From: Clostridium brassicae
GTDB taxonomy: Bacteria > Bacillota > Clostridia > Clostridiales > Clostridiaceae
Direction: 5' to 3'
Assembly: GCF_026738875.1 (NCBI RefSeq)
Contig: NZ_JAPQFJ010000014.1
Span: 1 to 64,000, forward strand
Length of the DNA: 64,000 nt
Below, in pieces: positions 25,382-35,092 of the stretch. The position numbers were made by a program, and so were the translations under genes. The notes under the pieces were generated by a model. The model saw nothing but the letters and a program-made list of their open reading frames with translations. It had not been told where the DNA came from and ran no database searches. Within the stretch, counting starts at the first letter, position 1; the number at the start of each line of letters is the position of its first letter.

Positions 25382-28300
25382 ATGAAAGACTTAAGTATAG
25401 TTATAAGAGCTAGTGAAGAAGAAATTTATGAATATGTAAGAATTCTTAAACCTTTAATGGAAGAAAATAAACCCCAATTAATACTAATAAATAACATTGT
25501 AGAAAAATTTAATTTATCTTATGAATACTCCGTTTATAAGTTTAGTGAAGATTATAGTAAATTTAACGAATATTATAAAGTTATTTGTAAAAATCACAAT
25601 ATATTACTAATTGAGTCTGGTATGGTGATTGATAAACAGTTTACTGATAAAATTCGAGAAACTATTAAAAATGAAATAAATATAAAAATAAAATGTAAAA
25701 AATTTCTAAGCCAAAATAAAAGTAAATATATTATGCAAGATGTTACCATGATTTATAATAAAAATTCAGAAGAAGATAGCTATTTAAATGGATTAAAATT
25801 GGAAGATTATAGTTTGATGAACTTTGAATATGAAAATATAAAGATTTGCTTATATAAACTATTAAAAGATAATTTGTATAGAGAGATTTACTATTGGTAT
25901 GACTACCTTATCAAGGGGAAGGAATATAATGTTGAAAAATTATTTATACAAGAGTTAGAAAAGTTTAAGAGTAGTTTGAAAGTGGAAGAAGTTGAAAAAA
26001 TCAACAAGGTATTTTTACAAAATGATATAGACAATAACTACAAAAATTATATGATAATAAAAGAAATGTATAATAAAAAAGAAGAAGGCTATTATTTGAA
26101 AATTTTAGATTTGTTAAGTGAAAGCAAATTTAGTCAAAAAGATAGTTATTTTGCTAATTTTATTAAAGATATATTCACTAATAGAGATTATTCAGTAGAA
26201 ATTTTAAGAAATATCAACTGGAAATTGCTAAATCTATGTATAAACTATCTATTAGAAATAGATGAAAAATTTTATCTAACATTATATAATTTTATGACTT
26301 CAATAAATTTAGAAAAAGAAATTTCTGTTGAAAATAATATTAATATGCTTTTGTATATTAATATTATAAAATCTTATATTAAATATATGGGAGATAAGTC
26401 TGCTGATATTGAAAAAAAGAATATGCTTATTCAAATGTTTTTAGATTATACTAATTATGGATTTTATAAACTAAGTTATACTATAAATAATAATACCTCT
26501 TTAGTATTAGATGATGAAATGAGGTTTCTAATAGAAATAAATAATGCAGTAGATAAGTTAAATAAAAATAATATACACGAAGCTATAACAATATTAAGGA
26601 AGGTGAGTGAAGAATATACATTATTTGAAATGCCTTTAAGATATTATATTCAAAAGCTTATTAGAGAAAATAATATGTATCCATATAAACTAAGTATATG
26701 TATGATGGCTAAAAATGAGGAAAAATATCTAAATAAATGTTTGAGTAGTATCAAGCCAATTATAGATAGTGGTATCGCTGAATTGATTTTTGTTGATACT
26801 GGATCAACTGATAGAACAGTTGAAATAGCAAATAAATATACACAAAAAATATATCACAAGGCTTGGGAAGGTAATTTTTCGAGAATGAGAAATTATACTA
26901 TATCTTTAGCTCAAGGTGAATATTTATTTATTCTTGATGCTGATGAAGAATTTGAAAAAGGAGAGCCTGAAAAGATCATTCAATTGTTCACATCAGAAGA
27001 ATATAAGAAATATAGTACATTTGTATGTACAGAAAAAAACTTTCATGATGAAACCTATGAAGGTTATTCGATATTAAGTAGATTATTGATATTTAGAAAT
27101 AACGACGAGTTTTACTATTTTGGTAGTGTTCATAATCAAGCTAATAGGGCAGAACCAACTAAAAATTTAGATATTAATCTATTACATTATGGATATATAA
27201 TGACTGAAGACATTAAAGATAAAAAATTTAAAAGGACAGCTACTTTGTTAAAGAAGGAATTAGAGAAAGATCCTAATAATTTATATTATAGAATGCAACT
27301 AAGTACAAGTTATTCTATGCATGGAGACCATAAAGAAGCATTAGAACAAGTAGATATATATATAAGGGCACTACAAAATAAAAAAATAGGAAAAGGATTT
27401 GAGTTAATGGCTCTTAATAATGCAGTTGCAATTTATTCTGATAATGGTTTCTACGAAAAAACTTTAGAATTGTGTAATAAGGCATTAGAAGTTGAACCTA
27501 TATTTATAGACTTTGTTTATAATAAAGGACTAGCTTTCTTTGCTTTGAAAAATTATTTACAAGCAGCCGAAAGTTATGAAAAATATTTAGAATTAATGGA
27601 TGATATTCATAATATATCTATTATTAATGATGATAGATATATATTTTATAGCTTAAGTTCGGAAAATGAGGCTTTGGCCAAATTATTAGTTTGTTATTAT
27701 GAAACAAAAGATTATGAGAATTTTAGAAAAACTACTTTAAGAATAAAAGATGATAACTTCATGAAAAATTGCATATATACTATAGTTAAGTCTTATGTAG
27801 AAAGTAGTCAGTATTTTTATTTGACAGAATTTTTCAAGAAAAAAATAATGAATAGTGAAAACTATGAGTTGAGATATTTATTTTTTTATTTTATAGCAGA
27901 GATAGTTAGTGAATGTAATATAGAAGAAAAAGGAAGTATACTAAAACAATTTGAAGTAATAGAAGAAGAAAAAGAATGTGTGGATATTATAAAAGGATTA
28001 ATAAATACTGAAAATGATGATTTAAAAGTCTTAGAATTAGTCAATAAATATGACTTAGAAAAATTAGATATTGTAACATCTAAAATGATTTTAGATAAGA
28101 CATATGCTATTTTATTGTTTTTTGATAAAAACAATAAATTTACATTAGAGCAGATAAAAGCTTTAAAGGATAGTGCATTGTTTATGTTAAATAAAACCAT
28201 TAATACAAGAGTATTTAAAGGATTATCCAAAAAAAATATATTAACTATAACTAATAAGTATATTGATTTATGTGATGTTTTAATACAAAACAATAGAATG

Positions 28301-30004
28301 GACATGGTAACTTATGAAGAAACTCAATTTGTAAAACATATATTAGATGCATTTAAAGAGTTAAATAATAACAATTTAATTGGGGCAATAAGAGAACTAA
28401 AAGAGTCTGTTTTAATACACAAGGATTTAGCTAGGGCAATACAATTATATTTAGAAACAATTATACCAGAATATAATGCTGAACTTGAATATTTTAATGA
28501 GGACAAAGAAGATGAAAAGGACGAAGAGGATAAAAAGATGAATAATAAGTTCTTAGAATATAGTAATAACTTAAAGAAGAAAATAGAAGAATATATAAAT
28601 AGTGATTCTTTAGATGAAGCTATGGAGATTATTGAAGAGTATGAAAAAATAGTTGAAAAAGATATTGACGTTTATTCTATGAAAGCTGTTGCTTTAATCA
28701 TGAAAAATGAATTAGATAAAGCAGAAAAAGTTTTATTAGAAGCGATGCAATTAGACCAACATAACTTTGATATAAATTATAATCTAGGGTATCTTTATCA
28801 ATTAAAGGACAAAAATAAATTATCCAAAGAGTATTATAATAAGGCATGTAAGCTTACTAACTCTAATGAAATAAAAGATCAGATTAATGACATGATTAGT
28901 AAGTCAGTTATTAATCAAATGTTAGATGAGGATATAAATAGATATTTTGTAGATGGTAATTATAGTGAAATTATCAATACATTAAATAAATATTCACTAA
29001 AACGAGAATATCAAAAAGTAATAAACATATGCAATTATTGGTTAAATAATGTAGCACCAGACACAGGTATAATATTCTATTTTAAAGCTTTAGCCTATAA
29101 TGGATTGAAAGAATTTAAAGATGCTCTAGCTTATCATAAAAAAGCACTTGAACTAGATAATTCACTGGCTGATATTAAAAATAAAAATTCAAAATATAAA
29201 TATAATTATCCAGAAAAACAAGTTAATTGTATAGGATGTGGAAATTCTGAGTATGAGGTAGTCTGGGTGGGTAATCAGTCTATAAGTGAAGATAATAAGG
29301 AGCTAATAAATCCCATAAGAGCATGGGTTAAATGCAAAAAATGTGGGTTGATATATGCAAATCCTCAACCAAAAGAAGAGAATTTAAATAAATATTACTC
29401 TATAATAGCTGAAGAAAAATTTGGTGGAATTTATGGAGACATTAATGATAGATTAGGTTTTTTGATAGACTTAGCTAATGACAGACTAACTAAAATTGAT
29501 AAATATAATAAAGGAGAAAAAATACTTTTAGATATAGGAGCAGGGATAGGTACTTTTGTTGGAACAGCAGTAGATAGAGGGTGGAATGCTGTTGGGTTAG
29601 AATTGACAGAGGAAGACTGTAAGTATGCAAAGGAAAATTATGATATAGAACACTTACAGACAAATTTTTATTCTTTTGATGACAAAATAAAATATGATGT
29701 TGTAACTTTATTTGAAGTCATAGAACATCTCCATAAGCCGTTGGAAGACTTAAAGAGAATAAATAAACTAGTAAAAGAAAATGGGTTACTTGTGGTTGCT
29801 ACTCCTATAGTTGATAGTTTATATGGTAAAAGTGCTAAAGAGAGTAATGTATTTTGGCATGTAGTTACACACTTATCATATTTCAGTAGAAAAGTTATGA
29901 TAGATTATTTAGAAGAAGCAGGCTTTGGAGTTTTAGAAACTAATATGTCAAAGGAACAGCTTGGGAGAATGGAGTTTTATTGTAGAAAGATAAAAGAAAT
30001 GTAG
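25382..30004 (+). CDS. Giant GT2 glycosyltransferase with TPRs and C-terminal methyltransferase
   Basis: Protein of 1540 residues. Residues 1-150 look like a worn GT2 fold without a clear DxD ('LSIVIRASEEE', 'PQLILINN', 'NILLIESGMVI'). About 150-430 is helical. A full GT2 catalytic domain runs from about 436 ('KLSICMMAKNEEKYL', 'LIFVDTGSTDRTVEIA', 'GEYLFILDADEEF' with the DAD metal site). TPR-like helices follow at about 620-760 and 1060-1260, with a Glu/Asp/Lys-rich hinge near 1040. A zinc-ribbon pair (CIGCGN at about 1283, CKKCGL about 38 residues later) leads into a SAM methyltransferase ('LLDIGAGIGTFVG' near 1381, 'DVVTLFEVIEHLHKPL'). Placed right after flagellin with its own SigD promoter, it probably glycosylates flagellin and modifies the glycan. 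The acceptor is inferred, not shown. Confidence 0.85.
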   Translation: MKDLSIVIRASEEEIYEYVRILKPLMEENKPQLILINNIVEKFNLSYEYSVYKFSEDYSKFNEYYKVICKNHNILLIESGMVIDKQFTDKIRETIKNEINIKIKCKKFLSQNKSKYIMQDVTMIYNKNSEEDSYLNGLKLEDYSLMNFEYENIKICLYKLLKDNLYREIYYWYDYLIKGKEYNVEKLFIQELEKFKSSLKVEEVEKINKVFLQNDIDNNYKNYMIIKEMYNKKEEGYYLKILDLLSESKFSQKDSYFANFIKDIFTNRDYSVEILRNINWKLLNLCINYLLEIDEKFYLTLYNFMTSINLEKEISVENNINMLLYINIIKSYIKYMGDKSADIEKKNMLIQMFLDYTNYGFYKLSYTINNNTSLVLDDEMRFLIEINNAVDKLNKNNIHEAITILRKVSEEYTLFEMPLRYYIQKLIRENNMYPYKLSICMMAKNEEKYLNKCLSSIKPIIDSGIAELIFVDTGSTDRTVEIANKYTQKIYHKAWEGNFSRMRNYTISLAQGEYLFILDADEEFEKGEPEKIIQLFTSEEYKKYSTFVCTEKNFHDETYEGYSILSRLLIFRNNDEFYYFGSVHNQANRAEPTKNLDINLLHYGYIMTEDIKDKKFKRTATLLKKELEKDPNNLYYRMQLSTSYSMHGDHKEALEQVDIYIRALQNKKIGKGFELMALNNAVAIYSDNGFYEKTLELCNKALEVEPIFIDFVYNKGLAFFALKNYLQAAESYEKYLELMDDIHNISIINDDRYIFYSLSSENEALAKLLVCYYETKDYENFRKTTLRIKDDNFMKNCIYTIVKSYVESSQYFYLTEFFKKKIMNSENYELRYLFFYFIAEIVSECNIEEKGSILKQFEVIEEEKECVDIIKGLINTENDDLKVLELVNKYDLEKLDIVTSKMILDKTYAILLFFDKNNKFTLEQIKALKDSALFMLNKTINTRVFKGLSKKNILTITNKYIDLCDVLIQNNRMDMVTYEETQFVKHILDAFKELNNNNLIGAIRELKESVLIHKDLARAIQLYLETIIPEYNAELEYFNEDKEDEKDEEDKKMNNKFLEYSNNLKKKIEEYINSDSLDEAMEIIEEYEKIVEKDIDVYSMKAVALIMKNELDKAEKVLLEAMQLDQHNFDINYNLGYLYQLKDKNKLSKEYYNKACKLTNSNEIKDQINDMISKSVINQMLDEDINRYFVDGNYSEIINTLNKYSLKREYQKVINICNYWLNNVAPDTGIIFYFKALAYNGLKEFKDALAYHKKALELDNSLADIKNKNSKYKYNYPEKQVNCIGCGNSEYEVVWVGNQSISEDNKELINPIRAWVKCKKCGLIYANPQPKEENLNKYYSIIAEEKFGGIYGDINDRLGFLIDLANDRLTKIDKYNKGEKILLDIGAGIGTFVGTAVDRGWNAVGLELTEEDCKYAKENYDIEHLQTNFYSFDDKIKYDVVTLFEVIEHLHKPLEDLKRINKLVKENGLLVVATPIVDSLYGKSAKESNVFWHVVTHLSYFSRKVMIDYLEEAGFGVLETNMSKEQLGRMEFYCRKIKEM

Positions 30005-30006
30005 AT

Positions 30007-30046
30007 AAATAACCTTTATATTCTTTTAAGAGTATAAAGGTTATTT
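30007..30046 (+). terminator. Hairpin terminator after the giant transferase
   Basis: AAATAACCTTTATA/TATAAAGGTTATTT, a perfect 14-bp stem, followed by AT-rich bases rather than a clean T-run. It separates this gene from the maf transcript. Confidence 0.65.
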
Positions 30047-30071
30047 ACTATATATACTAAGAGAGTAGATA

Positions 30072-30098
30072 TAAAGAAGATAAGATTAAATACGATAA
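30072..30098 (+). promoter_or_regulatory. Sigma-28 (SigD) promoter of the first maf gene
   Basis: TAAA at 30072-30075, CGATAA at 30093-30098, 17 bases between; the start codon is 95 bases downstream, leaving a fairly long leader. Confidence 0.75.
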
Positions 30099-30193
30099 AT
30101 AATATAACAATGAGTTTTTAATTACAGTGAAGCAAAATAAAAAAGATACTAATAAGTTACACATTAATATAATTTTAATGGAGAATTAATCTT

Positions 30194-31450
30194 ATGACAA
30201 GAATCATAAAAATTATAGAAACAAAAGAAAATGTGCCTACTATTCAAGTAAATAATAAATTTATTCATAGCAAATACTTTCCACAAAAAGATGCTAAAAC
30301 TTTTATAGATAATAATGCATTTATTTATAAAGGAAAGCAGCATATGTTGTCATATGGAATTGGATTTGGGTATCATGCTAAAGAGCTTCTAAGAAGAGTA
30401 GATAAAAACTGCAAAGTATATATTTTTGATGTGGACGAAGAGATATTTAATATTGGTAATGAATTAAACTTATTTGAAGATATAAAAAAAGATAATAGAG
30501 TAGAATTATTTATAGGATATTCAAAAGACTTTATGGACAAATTCTATGAAAAGTTGCAATTAATTGATGATATGCTAGTGTACAATCCTTCTATTGAAGT
30601 ATTGCCTAAAAACATGGAAAGATTTAAAGTGGCTTTGAAAACTTTCTCTATTAGTAGAACGGGAATGAGTAGTTTTAGGGAATTAGCTCAACAAAATTAC
30701 GAAAGTAATATTAAAGAAAGTTCCCAATCAATAAAAACGTTCTACGAAAAAAATAAGTTTAATGACAAACCTGTAATAATAGTATCATCAGGGCCTTCCT
30801 TAGATTATAATGTTAAATATTTAAGTGATTTTAAAGGAGAAGTACAAATATTTGCAGCAGGTAGTGCACTTAAAACTTTAATAAACAATGAAATAACACC
30901 AGACATGATATGCATTATAGATGCTCATGAGATTATTGCAAATCAAGTAAAAGGCTATGAAAATTTAGATGTACCGTTATGTTTTTTAAATACAGCTTCA
31001 CGTGAAGCTGTAGAAATTTATAAAGGCCCTAAATATATATTTTATAATGAACCGCATGAAGAAAATATTGTTATAGATACAGGAAAATCTGTTGCAACAG
31101 CAATATTAGATATAGCAATAAAGGGAGGAGCGAATCCTATAATATTTATAGGACAAGATTTAGCTTTTTTAAATAATAGAACTCATGCAAAAGCCTACTC
31201 GAAAGTTCACAATTTAGATATAACGGTCCCAATTAATAAAGAATATGAAAAGGTACAAGGAGTAAATGGAGAGTTACTAGATACCAATATTACCTTATTA
31301 TATTTTAAAACTTGGATAGAGAATAAAATAAGTGAATATCCTAATATAAATTTTATAAATTGTAGTAATGGTGCTAAAATAAAAGGAACAACATATATGG
31401 AATTAGAAGAGGCATACAGGTTGATAAAAAATAATCTTGTTTTAAAATAG
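30194..31450 (+). CDS. maf: Maf-type (DUF115) flagellin glycosyltransferase, first copy
   Basis: Protein of 418 residues of the motility accessory factor family (DUF115, also labelled 6-hydroxymethylpterin diphosphokinase MptE-like). The N-terminal domain has a Rossmann-like 'MLSYGIGFGYHAKELL'. The core has 'KPVIIVSSGPSLDYNVKYL', 'ITPDMICIIDAHE', and 'GGANPIIFIGQDLAF', the characteristic DUF115 motifs. Maf proteins move nonulosonic acids (Pse/Leg) onto flagellin Ser/Thr before export. The nonulosonate genes at 56-62 kb would supply the donor. Confidence 0.85.
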   Translation: MTRIIKIIETKENVPTIQVNNKFIHSKYFPQKDAKTFIDNNAFIYKGKQHMLSYGIGFGYHAKELLRRVDKNCKVYIFDVDEEIFNIGNELNLFEDIKKDNRVELFIGYSKDFMDKFYEKLQLIDDMLVYNPSIEVLPKNMERFKVALKTFSISRTGMSSFRELAQQNYESNIKESSQSIKTFYEKNKFNDKPVIIVSSGPSLDYNVKYLSDFKGEVQIFAAGSALKTLINNEITPDMICIIDAHEIIANQVKGYENLDVPLCFLNTASREAVEIYKGPKYIFYNEPHEENIVIDTGKSVATAILDIAIKGGANPIIFIGQDLAFLNNRTHAKAYSKVHNLDITVPINKEYEKVQGVNGELLDTNITLLYFKTWIENKISEYPNINFINCSNGAKIKGTTYMELEEAYRLIKNNLVLK

Positions 31451-31490
31451 AGCACAAATAACAAAAATAATTAACTTTGGAGGTTAGAAA

Positions 31491-31868
31491 ATGGAACCAA
31501 AATTTAATGTAGAGGAATATATACAGCAACAATTTGAAACTCTTCAAACAGCTAGTGAGTATATAGAAAAACTAGAAGCGGGCATAATAGAAACAGTAAG
31601 ATTATTCAAAAGTGATGAAGAAGGTAAAGCTACAAAAATGATTGCTCATATAATAGACGGTATGGAGTGGATTAGTGATGCTATGAGATTAACAGGAGGA
31701 GTACACAAGAAGAATATAGATTGTAGTGAAATAAATGATAAGCTTTTAGAAATTGTTGAAGCCTTTAATAATGAAGATTATATCTTAGTTGGAGATTTGT
31801 TGGAATATGAAATATTACCTATAATAGGTCAGTGGAAGTCAATTATAAGAAATGCTATATTAAACTAA
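31491..31868 (+). CDS. Small helical protein of the flagellar glycosylation island
   Basis: Protein of 125 residues, 40 bases after the first maf gene and before a terminator, so it shares the maf transcript. It has no motif that I can name. It is acidic and helical ('IQQQFETLQTASEYIEKLEAGIIETVRLFKSDEEGKATKMIAHIIDG' is mostly amphipathic helix), without Cys pairs or a signal peptide. The layout suggests a partner or chaperone of Maf or of flagellin. The start follows GGAGGTTAGAAA. Confidence 0.6.
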   Translation: MEPKFNVEEYIQQQFETLQTASEYIEKLEAGIIETVRLFKSDEEGKATKMIAHIIDGMEWISDAMRLTGGVHKKNIDCSEINDKLLEIVEAFNNEDYILVGDLLEYEILPIIGQWKSIIRNAILN

Positions 31869-31914
31869 TAAATAAATCCTGTGTACATTTAAGTACATGG
31901 GATTTATTATTTTA
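31869..31914 (+). terminator. Terminator after the first maf operon
   Basis: AATAAATCC-TG-TGTAC / GTACATGGGATTTATT stem with an ATTTA loop and an ATTATTTTA tail. Confidence 0.75.
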
Positions 31915-31958
31915 GAAAATGATTATATTATATAAAGTAGCATAACTTATTTTAATTT

Positions 31959-31985
31959 TAAAGATAAAAGTAATTTATACGATAA
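31959..31985 (+). promoter_or_regulatory. Sigma-28 (SigD) promoter of pseB
   Basis: TAAA at 31959-31962, CGATAA at 31980-31985, 17 bases between; the pseB ATG is 45 bases downstream. Confidence 0.78.
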
Positions 31986-32029
31986 ATTAATGTATAAATG
32001 AACAATGGAAGGTTTGGAGGCAATAACTA

Positions 32030-33028
32030 ATGAGTTACTTTACAGATAAAAATATTTTGATAATTGGTGGTACAGGTACCATAGGAAAAGGACTAGTTAA
32101 AGAACTTATTAAACATAAGCCAAGTGTAATTAGGATATTTAGTAGAGATGAATATAAACAGTTTTTAATGGAACAAGAATATACTAATTCTGGAATGTTT
32201 CGATTTCTAATAGGAGATGTAAGAGATTATGATAGATTAGAAAGAGCTATGAATGGAATAGATATAGTTTTTAATTTAGCAGCTATGAAGCATGTACCAG
32301 CATGTGAATATAATCCTACTGAAGCTATAAAAACTAATGTAGGTGGAATGGAAAATGTAATAAAAGCAGCTCAATATCATAATGTAGAATGCGTACTTTT
32401 TACTAGTTCAGATAAAGCTATAAATCCTACAAATTCTTATGGAGCAACTAAACTCCTTGCAGAAAAATTAGTGCAAGCAGCTAATTACAGTAAAGGGAAA
32501 ATAAGAACAAAATTTGTTGCAGTTAGATTTGGAAATGTTATGGGATCTAGGGGATCTGTCATTCCTTTATTTAAAAGACAAATATTAGAACAAGGGAAAA
32601 TTACAGTAACTGACCCAAACATGACTAGGTTTATGATGACTTTAGATCAAGCTGTAAATCTTATTATGCATGCAGTGGAAAATTCTGTAGGAGGCGAACT
32701 ATTCATTTTAAAAATGCCCGTAATAAAATTAAAAGATTTAGCTGAGGTTATAATAAAAAATACAGTAAATAATTTAAATATATCTTCACAAGATATAAAA
32801 ATAGAGCAAATAGGTCTTAGAGCTGGTGAGAGAATGTATGAAGAATTAATGACAGAAGAAGAATCTCTTAATGCCTATGATTTAGGAAATATGTATGCAG
32901 TTCTCCCAACAGCTTTTTATATAGGAGTACATAGCTATTATAAAGATAAGAAAAAGGTAAAACCAGGAAGTTATAATTCAATGGATATAAAACCTATATT
33001 AAGAGAAGAGATTAAGGTGGAAATATAA
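32030..33028 (+). CDS. pseB: UDP-GlcNAc 4,6-dehydratase, PseB/CapD type
   Basis: Extended SDR enzyme of 332 residues. It has the NAD motif 'IIGGTGTIGKGLVKEL', the family marker 'FSRDEYKQFLMEQEY', 'AAMKHVPACEYNPTEAIKTNV', and the active-site stretch 'SSDKAINPTNSYGATK' (Ser where many PseB enzymes have Thr; the Asp-Lys and YxxxK are intact). 'LRAGERMYEELM' near the C-terminus is typical. It should make the 4-keto-6-deoxy intermediate for pseudaminic-type acids or a related acetamido sugar. It is alone between its own SigD promoter and a terminator. The matching aminotransferase (PseC) is not beside it. Confidence 0.82.
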   Translation: MSYFTDKNILIIGGTGTIGKGLVKELIKHKPSVIRIFSRDEYKQFLMEQEYTNSGMFRFLIGDVRDYDRLERAMNGIDIVFNLAAMKHVPACEYNPTEAIKTNVGGMENVIKAAQYHNVECVLFTSSDKAINPTNSYGATKLLAEKLVQAANYSKGKIRTKFVAVRFGNVMGSRGSVIPLFKRQILEQGKITVTDPNMTRFMMTLDQAVNLIMHAVENSVGGELFILKMPVIKLKDLAEVIIKNTVNNLNISSQDIKIEQIGLRAGERMYEELMTEEESLNAYDLGNMYAVLPTAFYIGVHSYYKDKKKVKPGSYNSMDIKPILREEIKVEI

Positions 33029-33080
33029 AATGGCAAGGTTGTTAGTGGTAATGAGACAAAATAATGTTGATATGAAAAGA

Positions 33081-33108
33081 CATTCATACTAAAATATGGA
33101 TGTTTTTT
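33081..33108 (+). terminator. Terminator after pseB
   Basis: CATTCATA-CTAAAA-TATGGATG with one G-T pair, followed by TTTTTT. Confidence 0.82.
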
Positions 33109-33116
33109 GTATGTTA

Positions 33117-33143
33117 TAAAGTTTTATAAATTAATTTCGATAA
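33117..33143 (+). promoter_or_regulatory. Sigma-28 (SigD) promoter of the second maf operon
   Basis: TAAA at 33117-33120, CGATAA at 33138-33143, 17 bases between; it begins nine bases after the T-run of the pseB terminator. It could transcribe the second maf gene and the Fuc4N genes that follow. Confidence 0.78.
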
Positions 33144-33241
33144 AAGAAATGTAGAAATTATTTTAAATTAAGCATTTGGTACAATAATATGTGAAGTACA
33201 AATAAAGCTTCATTACCTAAAATATTAGATAAGGTGATTTT

Positions 33242-35071
33242 ATGAATAAAATAACTAAAAGAACAATTCAGTTAATAAATAGTATAGAATCAAAAGAAAA
33301 GTGTTATATAGAAATTAGTAAAGATAATAAATATGTAATCCAAATTGATAAAAACGGTAAGCTAAGGTATGTAGGCAGTAAATATTCAGTACAAAGAGAT
33401 ATAGAAAAGTTTTATGATTATATATTAAAAGAAGCAAATGCTGAAACAATTTTTCTTATCTTTGGCTTAGGATCAGGAGAACATATTAAGTATTTATTTG
33501 ATAGAATTACAAATTCAAATAAAGTATTAATAATAGAACCTAGTTCAGTTGTAATAAAGGAAGTTTTACAGAAAAATCATATTAACTACATATTACAAGA
33601 TGAAAGAATAGGTCTTTGCTATTTTGATTATGGCATAAGAAAAAATTTAAAGGATTTTATAGGAGAACATTCTATAGATAATACTAAATTTATGGCGTTT
33701 TCAAATTACAATGTAATATTTGAGGAAGAGTATGAAAAAGTGTTTACTGAGCTTAAAGCTATTAAAAATGTGAAAGATGATACATTTAACGTTTTTTCTC
33801 ATATATTCTTTAATAACTTTATTGAAAACATATTTAGCTTAGATGAATTTTATACTGTTAGTCAGTTGAAGAATTTATATAAAAATAAACCGGCGGTAGT
33901 AGTGTCAGCTGGACCATCTCTAAATAAAAATATACATTTATTAAAAGAGGTTCAAGATAAATTTATAATAATATGCGGACCTAGAACGATAGGCACATTG
34001 ATAAATAATGGGATAAAACCAGATTTTCTATGTTCGGTTGATCCACAGGATGAAGCATATGAACTTATGAAGGACTATATAGACTCTGAAGTACCTCTTG
34101 TTTTTATGGATTCTACAAGTAATAAAATAGTAAAAAAACACAAAGGGTTAAAAGTAATTGCTGCAAATCAAGGTATGGAAAGTTACTTAGAAGAAATTCT
34201 TGGAATAAAGGTAGATTCGCTTATGCAAGGTGGGTCAGTAGCTCATTTTTGTATGGGATTAGCTGTTTATATGGGTTGCAAAAATGTAATATTTATAGGA
34301 CAGGACCTTGCATACACCAATGAAAAATTCCAAGCAGAAGGAACTTATTCTAAAAGCGGAATTGATGATTTAAAATACAAATATGAAGAAGACAAAGAAG
34401 AATGGGATAAAGATAAAGCTTATAGCATATATGTACCAGATATAAATGGACAAATGGTTAGAACAAGTACTATGCTAAACTCATATAGACAAGAGTTTGA
34501 AGAACTTATATATATTTGTAATGAAGTTGAATTTATAAATAGTAGCCAAGGTGGAGCAAACATTAATGGTACTAAAGTAATGGATTTGAAAGATTCAATT
34601 ACAATGTATGCAAAAGAGAATATAAATAAAAATATAGAAGAATTATTAGGTAACAAAATTATATTAGATGAAGATTCTTTTATTGAAAATATGTTTAAAA
34701 TAATAGACAAACTGAAAGTAATAAAAAAAGCTTGTGAAGAGGGATTAGAATACTCAGATAAAATGTTACACTTTTATAAAGATAATAAGTATTGTGATAT
34801 GAATGAAGTACTTAATAAATTAGACAAAATAGATGCTATGATAAATGATAAAAAGAAGTTAGGGTTTATTGCATACAAAACCGTTGCATTAATAAATAAT
34901 ATTCTGGAAAATGATTATTATAAAGAAAAAGCAAATGAAACTGAAAAAGAGTTAGGTATAAGGCTTGCCAAAAGAAGCTTTAATATGTACTTAGCAGTGC
35001 TTCAGCCGGCAGAAGAAGCGATTTTTAGGATAAAAGATAAGTTTATGTATATAAACATTATTGAAATTTAA
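33242..35071 (+). CDS. maf: Maf-type (DUF115) flagellin glycosyltransferase, second copy
   Basis: Protein of 609 residues, the common full length for Maf. It has the N-terminal Rossmann-like 'AETIFLIFGLGSGEHIKYLFDRI', then 'KPAVVVSAGPSLNKNIHLL', 'IKPDFLCSVDPQD', 'GCKNVIFIGQDLAY' and 'GANINGTKVMDL'. About 150 residues of C-terminal helices are absent from the shorter copy at 30194. The two copies are distantly related, so they may place different sugars or act on different sites of the flagellin. Confidence 0.87.
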   Translation: MNKITKRTIQLINSIESKEKCYIEISKDNKYVIQIDKNGKLRYVGSKYSVQRDIEKFYDYILKEANAETIFLIFGLGSGEHIKYLFDRITNSNKVLIIEPSSVVIKEVLQKNHINYILQDERIGLCYFDYGIRKNLKDFIGEHSIDNTKFMAFSNYNVIFEEEYEKVFTELKAIKNVKDDTFNVFSHIFFNNFIENIFSLDEFYTVSQLKNLYKNKPAVVVSAGPSLNKNIHLLKEVQDKFIIICGPRTIGTLINNGIKPDFLCSVDPQDEAYELMKDYIDSEVPLVFMDSTSNKIVKKHKGLKVIAANQGMESYLEEILGIKVDSLMQGGSVAHFCMGLAVYMGCKNVIFIGQDLAYTNEKFQAEGTYSKSGIDDLKYKYEEDKEEWDKDKAYSIYVPDINGQMVRTSTMLNSYRQEFEELIYICNEVEFINSSQGGANINGTKVMDLKDSITMYAKENINKNIEELLGNKIILDEDSFIENMFKIIDKLKVIKKACEEGLEYSDKMLHFYKDNKYCDMNEVLNKLDKIDAMINDKKKLGFIAYKTVALINNILENDYYKEKANETEKELGIRLAKRSFNMYLAVLQPAEEAIFRIKDKFMYINIIEI

Positions 35072-35092
35072 TGTAGCTTGGTTGGTGATATT

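Noticed and set aside
27886-28506. Minus-strand open frames inside the 1540-residue transferase gene
   Set aside because: They are shadows produced by low GC content; no ribosome binding site or family pattern is seen.
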